Assembly: GCA_038363005.1 (NCBI GenBank)
Contig: JBBQBI010000016.1
Location: 1 to 64,000 of the forward strand
Reading direction: 5' to 3'
DNA from: JAKOWB01 sp038363005
Lineage (GTDB): Bacteria > Pseudomonadota > Alphaproteobacteria > Kiloniellales > JACOMY01
DNA length: 64,000 nt
In this document: piece after piece, positions 44,457 through 52,329 of the stretch
Layout: each line of letters starts with the position of its first letter
How positions within the stretch are numbered: the stretch's first letter is position 1
Notes under the pieces: model-generated
The model's input: the letters and a program-made list of their open reading frames with translations, nothing else
What the model was told of the DNA's origin: nothing
The model's database searches: none
Translations under genes and position numbers: made by a program

Positions 44457-45820
44457 GCCGCGAGTCCGCTCCGGGCGGTCGCGCGGCGCCGTCGCCGGCC
44501 GACACCATCTTCGCGCTCTCCACCGCGCCGGGCCGCGCCGCCGTGGCGGTGGTGCGCCTGGCCGGTCCGCGGGCCGGCCCGGGGCTGGCGGCGCTGCTCG
44601 GCGGCCGGTTGCCGGAGCCGCGGCGCGCGGCGCTGCGCAAGGTGCGGGATCCCGCCAGCGGCGAGCTGCTTGACGCGGCGCTGATCCTCTGGCTGCCGGG
44701 GCCGACCACCGAGACCGGCGAGGACATGGCCGAGCTGCAGCTGCATGGCGCGCCCAGCGTGGTTGCTGGCGTGCTGGCGGCGTTGGCGCGGCTGCCTGGC
44801 TTGCGGCTGGCGGAGCCTGGTGAATTCACCCGTCGCGCCTTTGACAACGGGCGTCTCGACCTCACCGCGGTCGAGGGTCTGGCTGACCTGATCGCCGCCG
44901 AGACGGTGCTGCAGCGGCGCCAGGCCCTGGCAGTGGCCGGTGGCGCCTTGAGCCGGCGGCTGGAGGCCTGGCGCGATGGTCTGGTGCGTGCCCTGGCGCG
45001 TCTCGAGGCGGCCATCGACTTTCCTGACGAGGAGTTGCCGGCCGACCTTGCCGAGGAGAGCCGGCGCGCGCTGGTCAGCATTGGCGGCGAGATCGAGGAG
45101 GCCTTGGCTGGGGCCGGCCGGGGTGAGCGCTTGCGCCAGGGGCTGCGGGTCGTCCTGCTTGGCGCGCCTAACGTTGGCAAGTCGAGCTTGCTCAACGCCC
45201 TGGCTGGGCGTGAGGCCGCCATCGTGGCGTCCGCCCCGGGCACCACGCGCGACGTGGTGGAGGTGCAACTCGACCTGGAGGGGCTGCCGGTGACGCTGGT
45301 CGACACCGCCGGCTTGCGCGACGGCGCCCTGGATCAGGTGGAAATTGAGGGCATGCGTCGCAGCCGCCTGCAGGCAGAGGCCGCGGATTTGATCCTTTGT
45401 CTCTACGACCTGTCGTCTCCGGGCGGCGATGATCCACTACATATCGATATAGACAGAACGACCTGTCTTACCATTGGCACAAAGGCGGACTTGACTGTCC
45501 AGTCAAGCTTGGACGTGGACCTTGTGGTCTCTTCGAGGACTGGCGCCGGCTTGGCGCTGCTGGAAGAACGCCTCGGCACGCTGCTCCGGGATCGGGTTTG
45601 GAGTGGCAACGGCAGTGCGCCGCTGGTCACTCGGGTGCGACAGCAGGCGGCCCTGGCGGAAGCATTGGACGCTCTGCGACGTGGCGGCGACGCCACGTCG
45701 GCGGAGCTGATCGCCGAGGACCTGCGCCTGGCGTTGCGCGGTCTCGGCCGCGTCGCCGGGCGCGTTGACGTCGAGGAGCTGCTCGACCTGATCTTTCGCG
45801 ACTTCTGTATCGGTAAGTGA
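44453..45820 (+). CDS. mnmE: tRNA modification GTPase MnmE
   Basis: The protein (about 455 residues) makes cmnm5U34 in tRNA together with MnmG. G1 (GAPNVGKSS), the DTAGLR switch, G4 as TKAD instead of NKxD, and the C-terminal FCIGK are present. The conserved N-terminal DTIFALSTAPGRAAVAVVRL begins at 44501, but no ATG, GTG or TTG lies before it in frame. The best start is CTG at 44453, overlapping the nitroreductase stop (CTGA). GTG at 44543 would delete the conserved first strand. Part of the gene (45430-45530) is unusually AT-rich. Confidence 0.9.
   Translation: MSRESAPGGRAAPSPADTIFALSTAPGRAAVAVVRLAGPRAGPGLAALLGGRLPEPRRAALRKVRDPASGELLDAALILWLPGPTTETGEDMAELQLHGAPSVVAGVLAALARLPGLRLAEPGEFTRRAFDNGRLDLTAVEGLADLIAAETVLQRRQALAVAGGALSRRLEAWRDGLVRALARLEAAIDFPDEELPADLAEESRRALVSIGGEIEEALAGAGRGERLRQGLRVVLLGAPNVGKSSLLNALAGREAAIVASAPGTTRDVVEVQLDLEGLPVTLVDTAGLRDGALDQVEIEGMRRSRLQAEAADLILCLYDLSSPGGDDPLHIDIDRTTCLTIGTKADLTVQSSLDVDLVVSSRTGAGLALLEERLGTLLRDRVWSGNGSAPLVTRVRQQAALAEALDALRRGGDATSAELIAEDLRLALRGLGRVAGRVDVEELLDLIFRDFCIGK
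45441..45506. repeat. Low-GC palindrome cluster inside mnmE
   Basis: Within 66 bp there are three palindromes: ATATCGATAT (45441-45450), AGACAG/CTGTCT (45451-45468) and TTGACTG/CAGTCAA (45491-45506). GC content of the surrounding 100 bp is far below the rest of the gene. The word TATAGACA (45448) is shared with the inverted repeat in pdxA. Confidence 0.45.
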
Positions 45821-45849
45821 AAATGCTGCGTTTAATGGGACTTAGCGCC

Positions 45850-45865
45850 TGTTTCACGTGAAACG
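45850..45865. other. parS: parS site 1
   Basis: TGTTTCACGTGAAACG matches the universal parS 16-mer at 15 of 16 positions. It is intergenic between mnmE and mnmG, about 2.7 kb from parA. ParB should bind here. Confidence 0.93.
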
Positions 45866-45957
45866 CGGTCATTTGGTCAGATCTGGCCGTGGACGGCGGG
45901 GCTTCGTGCGGCTGGCGCCCTTTGACCGCCAACCCCGGGCTGCCCTATAGAAGCGCA

Positions 45958-47823
45958 ATGCGGGACACCTGGGACGTCATCGTGGTGGGCGGCGGCCATG
46001 CCGGCTGCGAAGCGGCGGCGGCGGCGGCGCGACTGGGTGCCCGCACGGCACTGCTGACGCACCGCGCTGACACCATCGGCGTGATGTCCTGCAACCCGGC
46101 CATCGGTGGCCTTGGCAAGGGCCACCTGGTGCGCGAGATCGATGCGCTCGATGGCCTCATGGGCCGCGTCGCCGACGCCGCCGGCATCCACTTCAAGCTG
46201 CTGAACCGCAGCAAGGGCCCGGCCGTCCGCGGCCCGCGGGCACAGGCCGACCGCAAGCTCTATCGCCTGGCCATGCAGGCCGCCCTGGCGGCACAGGCCA
46301 ACCTGACCATCCTGGAGGGCAGCGCCGAGGAACTGCTGGTCGGGACGGACGGCCGCCTGGCCGGGCTGCTTACCGGGACCGGAGAGCGGCTCGGCGCCGC
46401 CGCCGTGGTGCTTACCACCGGCACCTTCCTCAACGGCCTGATCCATATTGGCGAGACGCGCACGCCGGCCGGCCGGGTGGGCGAGGCGCCGTCGCGCGGC
46501 CTGTCGCCGGCCCTGGCCCGCCTGGGCTTCGCGCTCGGGCGGCTGAAGACCGGCACGCCGCCGCGCCTGGACGGCCGCACGATCGACTGGGCCGGCCTGG
46601 AGCGACAGCAGGGCGACAACCCGCCGGAGCCCTTTTCCAGCCTGACCGCGGCCATCGGCAACCCGCAGGTCGACTGCGGCATCACCCATACCGGCCCGGC
46701 GGCGCACGCGCTGATCCGCGCCAACCTGCACCGTGCGCCGCTCTACAGCGGCCAGATCGAGAGCGTGGGGCCGCGCTACTGCCCCTCGATCGAGGACAAG
46801 GTGGTGCGCTTCGCCGACAAGACGCACCACCAGATCTTCCTGGAGCCGGAAGGCCTGGACGACCCGACAGTCTATCCCAACGGCATCTCGACCTCGCTGC
46901 CGGCCGAGGTGCAGGCGGCGCTGCTGGCGACCATCCCGGGGCTGGAGCGGGCGATCATGCTGCGCCCCGGCTATGCCATCGAATACGACCACGTCGACCC
47001 GCGCGAGTTGACCCCTGCGCTGCAGGCGCGACGCTTGCCGGGCCTCTTCCTGGCCGGGCAGATCAACGGCACCACGGGTTACGAGGAGGCGGGGGGGCAG
47101 GGGCTGGTCGCCGGGCTGAACGCCGCGCTGGTGGCTGGCGGCGGCGGCGCGACGGCGCTGTTCGACCGGGCCGAGTCCTATCTGGGCGTGATGCTCGACG
47201 ACCTGACCACGCGCGGCGTGACCGAGCCCTATCGCATGTTCACCAGCCGCGCCGAGTATCGCCTGCGACTGCGCGCCGACAACGCCGACCAGCGGCTGAC
47301 CGACCGTGGCCTGGCGCTGGGGTGCATCGGCCCGGCGCGCGCGGCGCAGTGGGAGGAGCGTCGAGCGGCGCTGGCGGCGGGCCGGGCCGGTCTGGCGGCA
47401 CTGCAGGTCAGCCCCTCGGCTCTGGCGCAGGCCGGTTTCGTCGTGAAACAAGACGGCCGGCGCCGCGATGCCTTTGCCCTGCTCGCGCTGCCATCGGTCG
47501 GCTGGGAGGGCGTGCTGCGACTCTGGCCGCAGCTGGCCGCGCTGCCGCCGGCGGTGCGCACGCAGCTGGAGATCGACGCCGCCTATACCGGCTACCTGGA
47601 GCGGCAGGACCTGGACATCGCTGCTTTCCGCCGGGACGAAGCTTTGGCCCTGCCGGACGATCTGCCGCTGGACAGCGTTGCTGGGCTTTCCGCCGAGGTG
47701 CGGCAGCTGCTGGCCAAGGCGCGCCCGGCGACCTTGGGGGCGGCGGGTCGAATCCCTGGCATGACCCCAGCCGCCTTGACCCTGCTGCTGCGCTTTGTGC
47801 GGCGTGACCCGCGGGCCGCTTGA
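45958..47823 (+). CDS. mnmG: tRNA uridine-5-carboxymethylaminomethyl enzyme MnmG
   Basis: The 621-residue FAD protein partners MnmE in wobble-uridine modification. The dinucleotide motif VVGGGHAGCEAA near residues 9-20, NPAIGGLGKGHL near 44, RGPRAQADR, and the C-terminal helical domain with GIPGMTPAALTLLLRFVRR-type end (here RIPGMTPAALTLLL) are intact. The ATG at 45958 begins the FAD fold. The stop overlaps the rsmG start (TGATG). Confidence 0.95.
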   Translation: MRDTWDVIVVGGGHAGCEAAAAAARLGARTALLTHRADTIGVMSCNPAIGGLGKGHLVREIDALDGLMGRVADAAGIHFKLLNRSKGPAVRGPRAQADRKLYRLAMQAALAAQANLTILEGSAEELLVGTDGRLAGLLTGTGERLGAAAVVLTTGTFLNGLIHIGETRTPAGRVGEAPSRGLSPALARLGFALGRLKTGTPPRLDGRTIDWAGLERQQGDNPPEPFSSLTAAIGNPQVDCGITHTGPAAHALIRANLHRAPLYSGQIESVGPRYCPSIEDKVVRFADKTHHQIFLEPEGLDDPTVYPNGISTSLPAEVQAALLATIPGLERAIMLRPGYAIEYDHVDPRELTPALQARRLPGLFLAGQINGTTGYEEAGGQGLVAGLNAALVAGGGGATALFDRAESYLGVMLDDLTTRGVTEPYRMFTSRAEYRLRLRADNADQRLTDRGLALGCIGPARAAQWEERRAALAAGRAGLAALQVSPSALAQAGFVVKQDGRRRDAFALLALPSVGWEGVLRLWPQLAALPPAVRTQLEIDAAYTGYLERQDLDIAAFRRDEALALPDDLPLDSVAGLSAEVRQLLAKARPATLGAAGRIPGMTPAALTLLLRFVRRDPRAA

Positions 47824-48467
47824 TGCCGGGGTCGGGAGCGTCTGACCCGCGCAAGGTCCTGACTGAACTGGGCGTTTCACGTGAAACGCTGGAACGGCTG
47901 GAAACCTACGCCGGGCTGCTTGGCAAGTGGAACAAGGCGATCAACCTGGTGGGGCCGGACACGCTGCCCGACCTGTGGCGCCGCCATCTCCTCGACTCGG
48001 CGCAGCTGCTGCCGCTGCTGCCGCCGGTTCCGGCGGGTCGGCCGCGCCGCCTGGCCGACCTTGGCAGCGGGGCCGGCTTCCCCGGCCTGGTGCTAGCGAT
48101 CCTCGGTGCCGGCGAGATCCACCTCGTCGAGAGCGACCAGCGCAAAGCCCAGTTCCTGCGGGAGGTTTCACGTGAAACGGCCGCTGGGGCGCAGGTGCAT
48201 CAGGCAAGGATCGAGGAGTTATCCCCGCTTTGCGCGGATTGCGTCACGGCGCGCGCCCTTGCCCCGCTGGACCGGCTTCTCGACTATGCCGACCGACACT
48301 TGGCGCCGGGGGGCACGGCCCTGCTGCTGAAGGGACGCGGGGTCGCGGCGGAGTTGACCCAGGCGGCCCGGCGGTGGAGCATGGCCCTGGAGCACCACCC
48401 CAGCCGCAGCGACCCCGCCGGCACGATCCTGCGGATCGTCAACTTGGCTGCCGCCCCAAAGACTTAA
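47823..48467 (+). CDS. rsmG: 16S rRNA m7G527 methyltransferase RsmG
   Basis: The 214-residue methyltransferase has NLVGPDTLPDLWRRHLLDSAQL near residue 41 and the SAM motif ADLGSGAGFPGL near 79. Two parS sites lie inside the gene; each is read in the same frame as V-S-R-E-T. The gene starts in the mnmG stop (TGATG) and precedes parA by 60 bp, the usual alphaproteobacterial order mnmG-rsmG-parA-parB. Confidence 0.94.
   Translation: MPGSGASDPRKVLTELGVSRETLERLETYAGLLGKWNKAINLVGPDTLPDLWRRHLLDSAQLLPLLPPVPAGRPRRLADLGSGAGFPGLVLAILGAGEIHLVESDQRKAQFLREVSRETAAGAQVHQARIEELSPLCADCVTARALAPLDRLLDYADRHLAPGGTALLLKGRGVAAELTQAARRWSMALEHHPSRSDPAGTILRIVNLAAAPKT
47873..47888. other. parS: parS site 2 (within rsmG)
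   Basis: CGTTTCACGTGAAACG is a perfect 16-bp palindrome with the 14-bp parS core intact. It overlaps rsmG codons 17-22. Confidence 0.92.
48164..48179. other. parS: parS site 3 (within rsmG)
   Basis: GGTTTCACGTGAAACG contains the intact 14-bp core GTTTCACGTGAAAC (48165-48178). It is in the middle of rsmG and again encodes V-S-R-E-T. Confidence 0.9.
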
Positions 48468-48527
48468 GGTCCAGCCACCGGGCACTGGACAGAAGGCCAG
48501 GCGCGCGCCCGGCCGAAGGATGGAGCG

Positions 48528-49367
48528 ATGGACCAGACAGCGTCCGAGACGATCCAGGAAGCCCCGCGGACGGTGGCGCCGGGCCCCGCGCCGGCCCGCA
48601 TCCTCGCGGTGGCCAACCAGAAGGGCGGCGTCGGCAAGACCACCACGGCGGTCAACCTGGCCACGGCGCTGGCTGCCTGCGACAAGCGGGTGCTGGTCAT
48701 CGACCTGGATCCCCAGGGCAATGCGACGACCGGCCTGGGCATTGGCCGGCCGGCGCTAAACCGCAGCATCTACGCCGCGCTGCTCGATGCGGCGCCGATC
48801 AGCGGCCTGGTGCTGCCGACCGCCGTGCCGCGCCTGGCGCTGGTGCCGGCCACGGTCGATCTGGCCGGTGCCGAGGTGGAGCTGGTGGAGGACGAGCAGC
48901 GCCAGACCCGGCTGGCCGCGGCGTTGGCCCCGGTGCGCGGAGACTACGACTACATCCTGATCGATTGCCCGCCGTCGCTCGGCTTCCTCACGCTGAACGC
49001 CCTGGTGGCGGCCGATGCCGTGCTGGTCCCGCTGCAGGCGGAGTTTTACGCGCTCGAGGGGCTCAGCCACCTGCGCAGCACCATCGAGCGGGTGCGCCGC
49101 GCCTTCAATCCGGGCCTGGCGATCCAGGGCGTCGTGCTGACCATGGTGGATCGCCGCAACAAGCTGGCCGAGATGGTCGAGGCCGATGTGCGCAGCCACA
49201 TGGGCGCCCTGGTCTACGAGACCATGATCCCGCGCAACGTGCGGGTCTCCGAGGCGCCGTCGCACGGCAAGCCGGTGCTGCTCTACGACCTGTCCTGCGC
49301 CGGCGCGCAGGCCTATCTGAAACTGGCCGGCGAGCTGCTGCGCCGGGAAGCGGCGAGGGCGGCCTGA
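48528..49367 (+). CDS. parA: Chromosome partitioning ATPase ParA
   Basis: The 279-residue protein is a chromosomal ParA with an N-terminal extension of about 20 residues, the deviant Walker A motif NQKGGVGKTTT near residues 31-41, VIDLDPQGN near 60 and LIDCPPSLGFL near 145. It forms the segregation gradient with ParB. The stop overlaps the parB start (TGATG), so both are coupled. Confidence 0.96.
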   Translation: MDQTASETIQEAPRTVAPGPAPARILAVANQKGGVGKTTTAVNLATALAACDKRVLVIDLDPQGNATTGLGIGRPALNRSIYAALLDAAPISGLVLPTAVPRLALVPATVDLAGAEVELVEDEQRQTRLAAALAPVRGDYDYILIDCPPSLGFLTLNALVAADAVLVPLQAEFYALEGLSHLRSTIERVRRAFNPGLAIQGVVLTMVDRRNKLAEMVEADVRSHMGALVYETMIPRNVRVSEAPSHGKPVLLYDLSCAGAQAYLKLAGELLRREAARAA

Positions 49368-50287
49368 TGGCAGAGACGACCAAGAGCGAGGGGCGGGGCA
49401 AGGCGCGCGGTCTCGGCCGTGGTCTGGCGGCGCTGTTCGGCGAGGAGCCGGGCGCCGGTGCGACCGCGGCTGGCACCACCAGTGGTGGCGGCGGCGGGCA
49501 GCGCCAGATCCCGGTCGAGCATCTGCACCCCAACCTGCAGCAGCCGCGCCACCACTACGACGAGGCGGCGCTGGAGGCCCTGACGGCCTCGATCCGCGAG
49601 CAGGGCATCCTGCAACCCTTGGTCGTGCGACCGCATCCGGAGCGCCCCGGGGAATTCCAGATCGTCGCTGGCGAGCGTCGCTGGCGCGCCGCGCAGCTGG
49701 CCCAGCTGGCCGAGCTGCCGGTGGTGGTCCGCGAACTCGATGACCGCCAGACGCTCGAGCTGGCCATCGTCGAGAACGTCCAGCGCGAAGACCTGACGCC
49801 GCTGGAAGAGGCCGAGGCTTACCAGCGCCTCACCGGCGAGTTCGGCTACAGCCAGGAACAGATCGCCAAGGCGGTGGGCAAGAGCCGCAGCCATATCGCC
49901 AACATGCAGCGCCTGCTGGCGCTGCCGCACCCGGTGAAACAGCTGATCACCGAGGGGCAGCTTTCCGCCGGCCACGGCCGCGCGCTGCTGATGGCGCCTA
50001 ACCCGGCGCAGCTGGCGCGCGAGGCGGTCAGCGGCGGCTGGTCGGTGCGCGAGATGGAGCGCCGCGCCCAGCAGGCGGCGCAGAAGGCGCCGGGCAAGCC
50101 CAAGCTGCGCAAGGTCTCCGGCAAGGACGCCGACACCCAGGCCCTGGAACGCGACCTGACTTTGGCGGTCGGCATGAAGGTCAGCATCGACCACCAGGGC
50201 GGCGGCGGCGTGGTCGGCCTGCACTATCGCACCCTGGAGCAACTCGACGACCTGATCCTGCGCCTTCGGCACACGCCGGAGAAATAG
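49367..50287 (+). CDS. parB: Chromosome partitioning protein ParB
   Basis: The 306-residue CTPase has an N-terminal LGRGLAALFGE ParA-interaction motif, the ParB box IREQGILQPLVVRP and GERRWRAAQLA near 100 (CTP-binding), the helix-turn-helix SQEQIAKAVGKSRSHIANMQRLL near 162-184 and a C-terminal dimer domain. Three parS sites lie within 3.6 kb upstream. It is coupled to parA. Confidence 0.96.
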   Translation: MAETTKSEGRGKARGLGRGLAALFGEEPGAGATAAGTTSGGGGGQRQIPVEHLHPNLQQPRHHYDEAALEALTASIREQGILQPLVVRPHPERPGEFQIVAGERRWRAAQLAQLAELPVVVRELDDRQTLELAIVENVQREDLTPLEEAEAYQRLTGEFGYSQEQIAKAVGKSRSHIANMQRLLALPHPVKQLITEGQLSAGHGRALLMAPNPAQLAREAVSGGWSVREMERRAQQAAQKAPGKPKLRKVSGKDADTQALERDLTLAVGMKVSIDHQGGGGVVGLHYRTLEQLDDLILRLRHTPEK

Positions 50288-50318
50288 CGCACCACGTGCG
50301 CCAGCGCACGTTGTGCGC
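50287..50318 (+). terminator. Terminator-like palindrome after parB
   Basis: Right after the parB stop, GCGCA-cc-ACGTGCGC-ca-GCGCACGT-tg-TGCGC forms a 32-bp interrupted palindrome followed by TTGTTGTG. The T tract is poor, so it may be a terminator or a protein-binding site. Confidence 0.5.
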
Positions 50319-50762
50319 TTGTTGTGTGGCGGTGAGGGGGCCTTGCCTGACGTAGCGCGGCCGTCGGTCAGGCCCGGATTGAATCTGCTCCCATCTGCCG
50401 CCATCAAAGCTGGCTTGGCCATTCTTCTCGATGCAACCCCGGCCGGGGAGCCGGGGCCCATCCTGCGGCTTTCGCCGGCGGCGAGACTCCCAGCGTCCGC
50501 CCGGTCACGCCCATGGATCCCGGCTCGCGCTTCGCTTGGCCGGGATGACGATCAGGGCTTAGCCGGACGCCAGCGGACTTGTCCGGAGGGTCCAAGGATC
50601 CATGGTCCCGTGCGCCCCGCTTCTCCCTCCCTCAGCGAAGCTGAGCGAGAGTCGGGGAGGGGGTGACGACGGGGGAGCCGAGATGGTGCCACCCCAACCC
50701 TCCCCATACCTCGCACGGGAGTGGGGGTACTGCCGCGCAGGTTCGCAACAGTGTGCCGCCGT
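50319..50762. repeat. Repeat-rich gap between convergent parB and holA
   Basis: This gap holds copies of the dispersed repeats: a GGCCGGGGAGCCGGGGCC word near 50440-50459, ATGGATCCCGG to GGCCGGGATGAC near 50512-50549 (same family as 37.7 kb), a GGACTTGTCCGGAGGGTCC word near 50577, and CCCTCCCTC/GGGGAGGGGG plus ACCCCAACCCTCCCC near 50630-50706. No gene was found in it. Confidence 0.65.
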
Positions 50763-51788
50763 TTACCGCCGCCGGGCCGCGCGCGCGGCGATCTCGGTCA
50801 GCGCGCGCTCGCAGAGCAGCGCCTGCGGCGCGCCGGTGCGCTTGCAGGCGGCCTCGGCGTCGAGCAGGCGGCCCAGGGCCCAGGCCAGGCGGTCGCTGGC
50901 CCAGCTCTCGGCCTGGCGGGCCAGCGGGCCGGCGGCCTTCCAGAACACCGGCGGGCGCAGGCGCTTCACTGCCTCCGCGGCGGCGATGCCCTGGCCCATG
51001 AAGCCGCGCAGCAGGTGCAGCCGCTGCATGTGGCGCGCCACGCCGCGCAGGATGGCAATGGGCGAGACACCTTCGCCGTTGGCGCGGCCGAGATCGCGCA
51101 GCAGTGCGGCGACGTCGCCGCCGGCGACGGCATTGGCCAGGTCGTCCAGCGTGCGCTCGGCGCTGTCGCCCACCATCTCAGCGGCGTCGGCCAAGGTCAC
51201 GCGCCCGCCGCCAGCGATCCCGACATAAAGCACCAGCTTGTCCAGTTCGCGGCGCGTCAGCTGGCGGTCGCCGCCCAGGTTGGCGACCAGAAAGGCCAGC
51301 GCCGCCGGCTCGGCGGTCAGGCCGGCGGCGGAGAGGTGCTGGGCGATCAGCTGGCGCAGGCTGTCGCCCTCGTCGCGGTAGCAGGCCACGGCGGCGGCGC
51401 TCTCGGCGCCCTCGAAGGCCTTGCGCAGGCCGCGCGGCCCCAGGTCGCCGGCCTCCACCACCACCAAGGCATCGCCCGGCGGATCCGTCAGGAAGCCTTC
51501 GAAGAGCTTGGCGTGCCCGTCGCCGACATCGCGGATGCGCAGCACACGGCGCCCGCCACCGAAGGGAATGGCGGCCGCTTCGTCGTTGAGGCGCGCCGGG
51601 TCGTCCTTCAGGTCGGCGGCGGTCAGCTCGGCAATGCGGAAGGGGTCGTCCGGCGGTGCCACGGTGGCGGCCAGGCGGGCGGCGCGCTCGCGCACCAGGC
51701 CGCCGTCGGGGCCATAGAGCAGCACGGCACGCACGCCCTTGGGCGGGGCCTGGCAGAAGCGGTCGGCTTCGCGCGGCGCCACCTTCAT
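50763..51788 (-). CDS. holA: DNA polymerase III delta subunit
   Basis: The 341-residue protein is the clamp-loader delta subunit: VRAVLLYGPDGGLVRERA near residue 19, FGGGRRVLRIRDV near 75, VVVEAGDLGPRGLRKAFE near 104 and the C-terminal helical collar domain. It loads the beta clamp together with DnaX and HolB. It lies 10 bp after lptE on the minus strand, the common order leuS-lptE-holA. Confidence 0.92.
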   Translation of the reverse strand: MKVAPREADRFCQAPPKGVRAVLLYGPDGGLVRERAARLAATVAPPDDPFRIAELTAADLKDDPARLNDEAAAIPFGGGRRVLRIRDVGDGHAKLFEGFLTDPPGDALVVVEAGDLGPRGLRKAFEGAESAAAVACYRDEGDSLRQLIAQHLSAAGLTAEPAALAFLVANLGGDRQLTRRELDKLVLYVGIAGGGRVTLADAAEMVGDSAERTLDDLANAVAGGDVAALLRDLGRANGEGVSPIAILRGVARHMQRLHLLRGFMGQGIAAAEAVKRLRPPVFWKAAGPLARQAESWASDRLAWALGRLLDAEAACKRTGAPQALLCERALTEIAARAARRR

Positions 51789-51798
51789 AGGGCGGCGC

Positions 51799-52329
51799 TC
51801 ACGTCATGTGGGCGGAGAAGAACGAGGCCAGGCGCAGCTTCAGGTCTTCAGCCAGCTCGGTCAGCGCCCGCTCCTGCGCGTCCTGCCGCGAGACCGAGGA
51901 GGCATAGGCGGAATCCAGGATGTTGTAGGCGCTGGAGCTGCGCGCCAACCCCTGGGTCAGCACCTGGCCCTGGCCGTCGACCAGCGAATAGGAGGCATAG
52001 AGCGTCAGCACGGCGCGCGACGCCGTCTCGTCGCGCCGGATGCCGGTCTCCTCCGACACCTGCGAGACCGAGATCGACAGCTGGTAGCGCGGCTCGACCG
52101 GCTGGCCGTAGGGGTTCAGGCGGTCGCGCAGCAGGTTGTGCAGGAACTGGCCGTTGCGTTCCTTCAGCGGCTGGATACGCACGGCCGCCAGCTCAGTATC
52201 GACCGACTGGCCGGCGCTGTTGGTGGCATAGAGCGGCTGGAAGCCGCAGCCCGCCGCCAGCGGCAGCAGGGCGGCCAGCCCCAGCAGGGCCCGGCGACGC
52301 GTGACAGCGGTGGGGTCAGACGACGACAT
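51799..52329 (-). CDS. lptE: LPS-assembly lipoprotein LptE
   Basis: The 176-residue precursor has a twin-Arg-like basic start, a hydrophobic segment and a lipobox LAAGC (C28), then GFQPLYA, the hallmark of LptE. The mature domain is the LptD plug needed for LPS transport to the outer membrane surface. It overlaps the leuS 3-prime end by 14 bp and precedes holA by 10 bp. Confidence 0.92.
   Translation of the reverse strand: MSSSDPTAVTRRRALLGLAALLPLAAGCGFQPLYATNSAGQSVDTELAAVRIQPLKERNGQFLHNLLRDRLNPYGQPVEPRYQLSISVSQVSEETGIRRDETASRAVLTLYASYSLVDGQGQVLTQGLARSSSAYNILDSAYASSVSRQDAQERALTELAEDLKLRLASFFSAHMT

Noticed and set aside
44543..44545. GTG at 44543 as the mnmE start
   Set aside because: It removes the conserved DTIFALSTAPGR strand needed for folding of the MnmE N-terminal domain.
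48230..49366. A 380-codon extension upstream of parB in the same frame
   Set aside because: It is the out-of-frame reading of rsmG and parA; ParB starts at 49367 with a coupled ATG.
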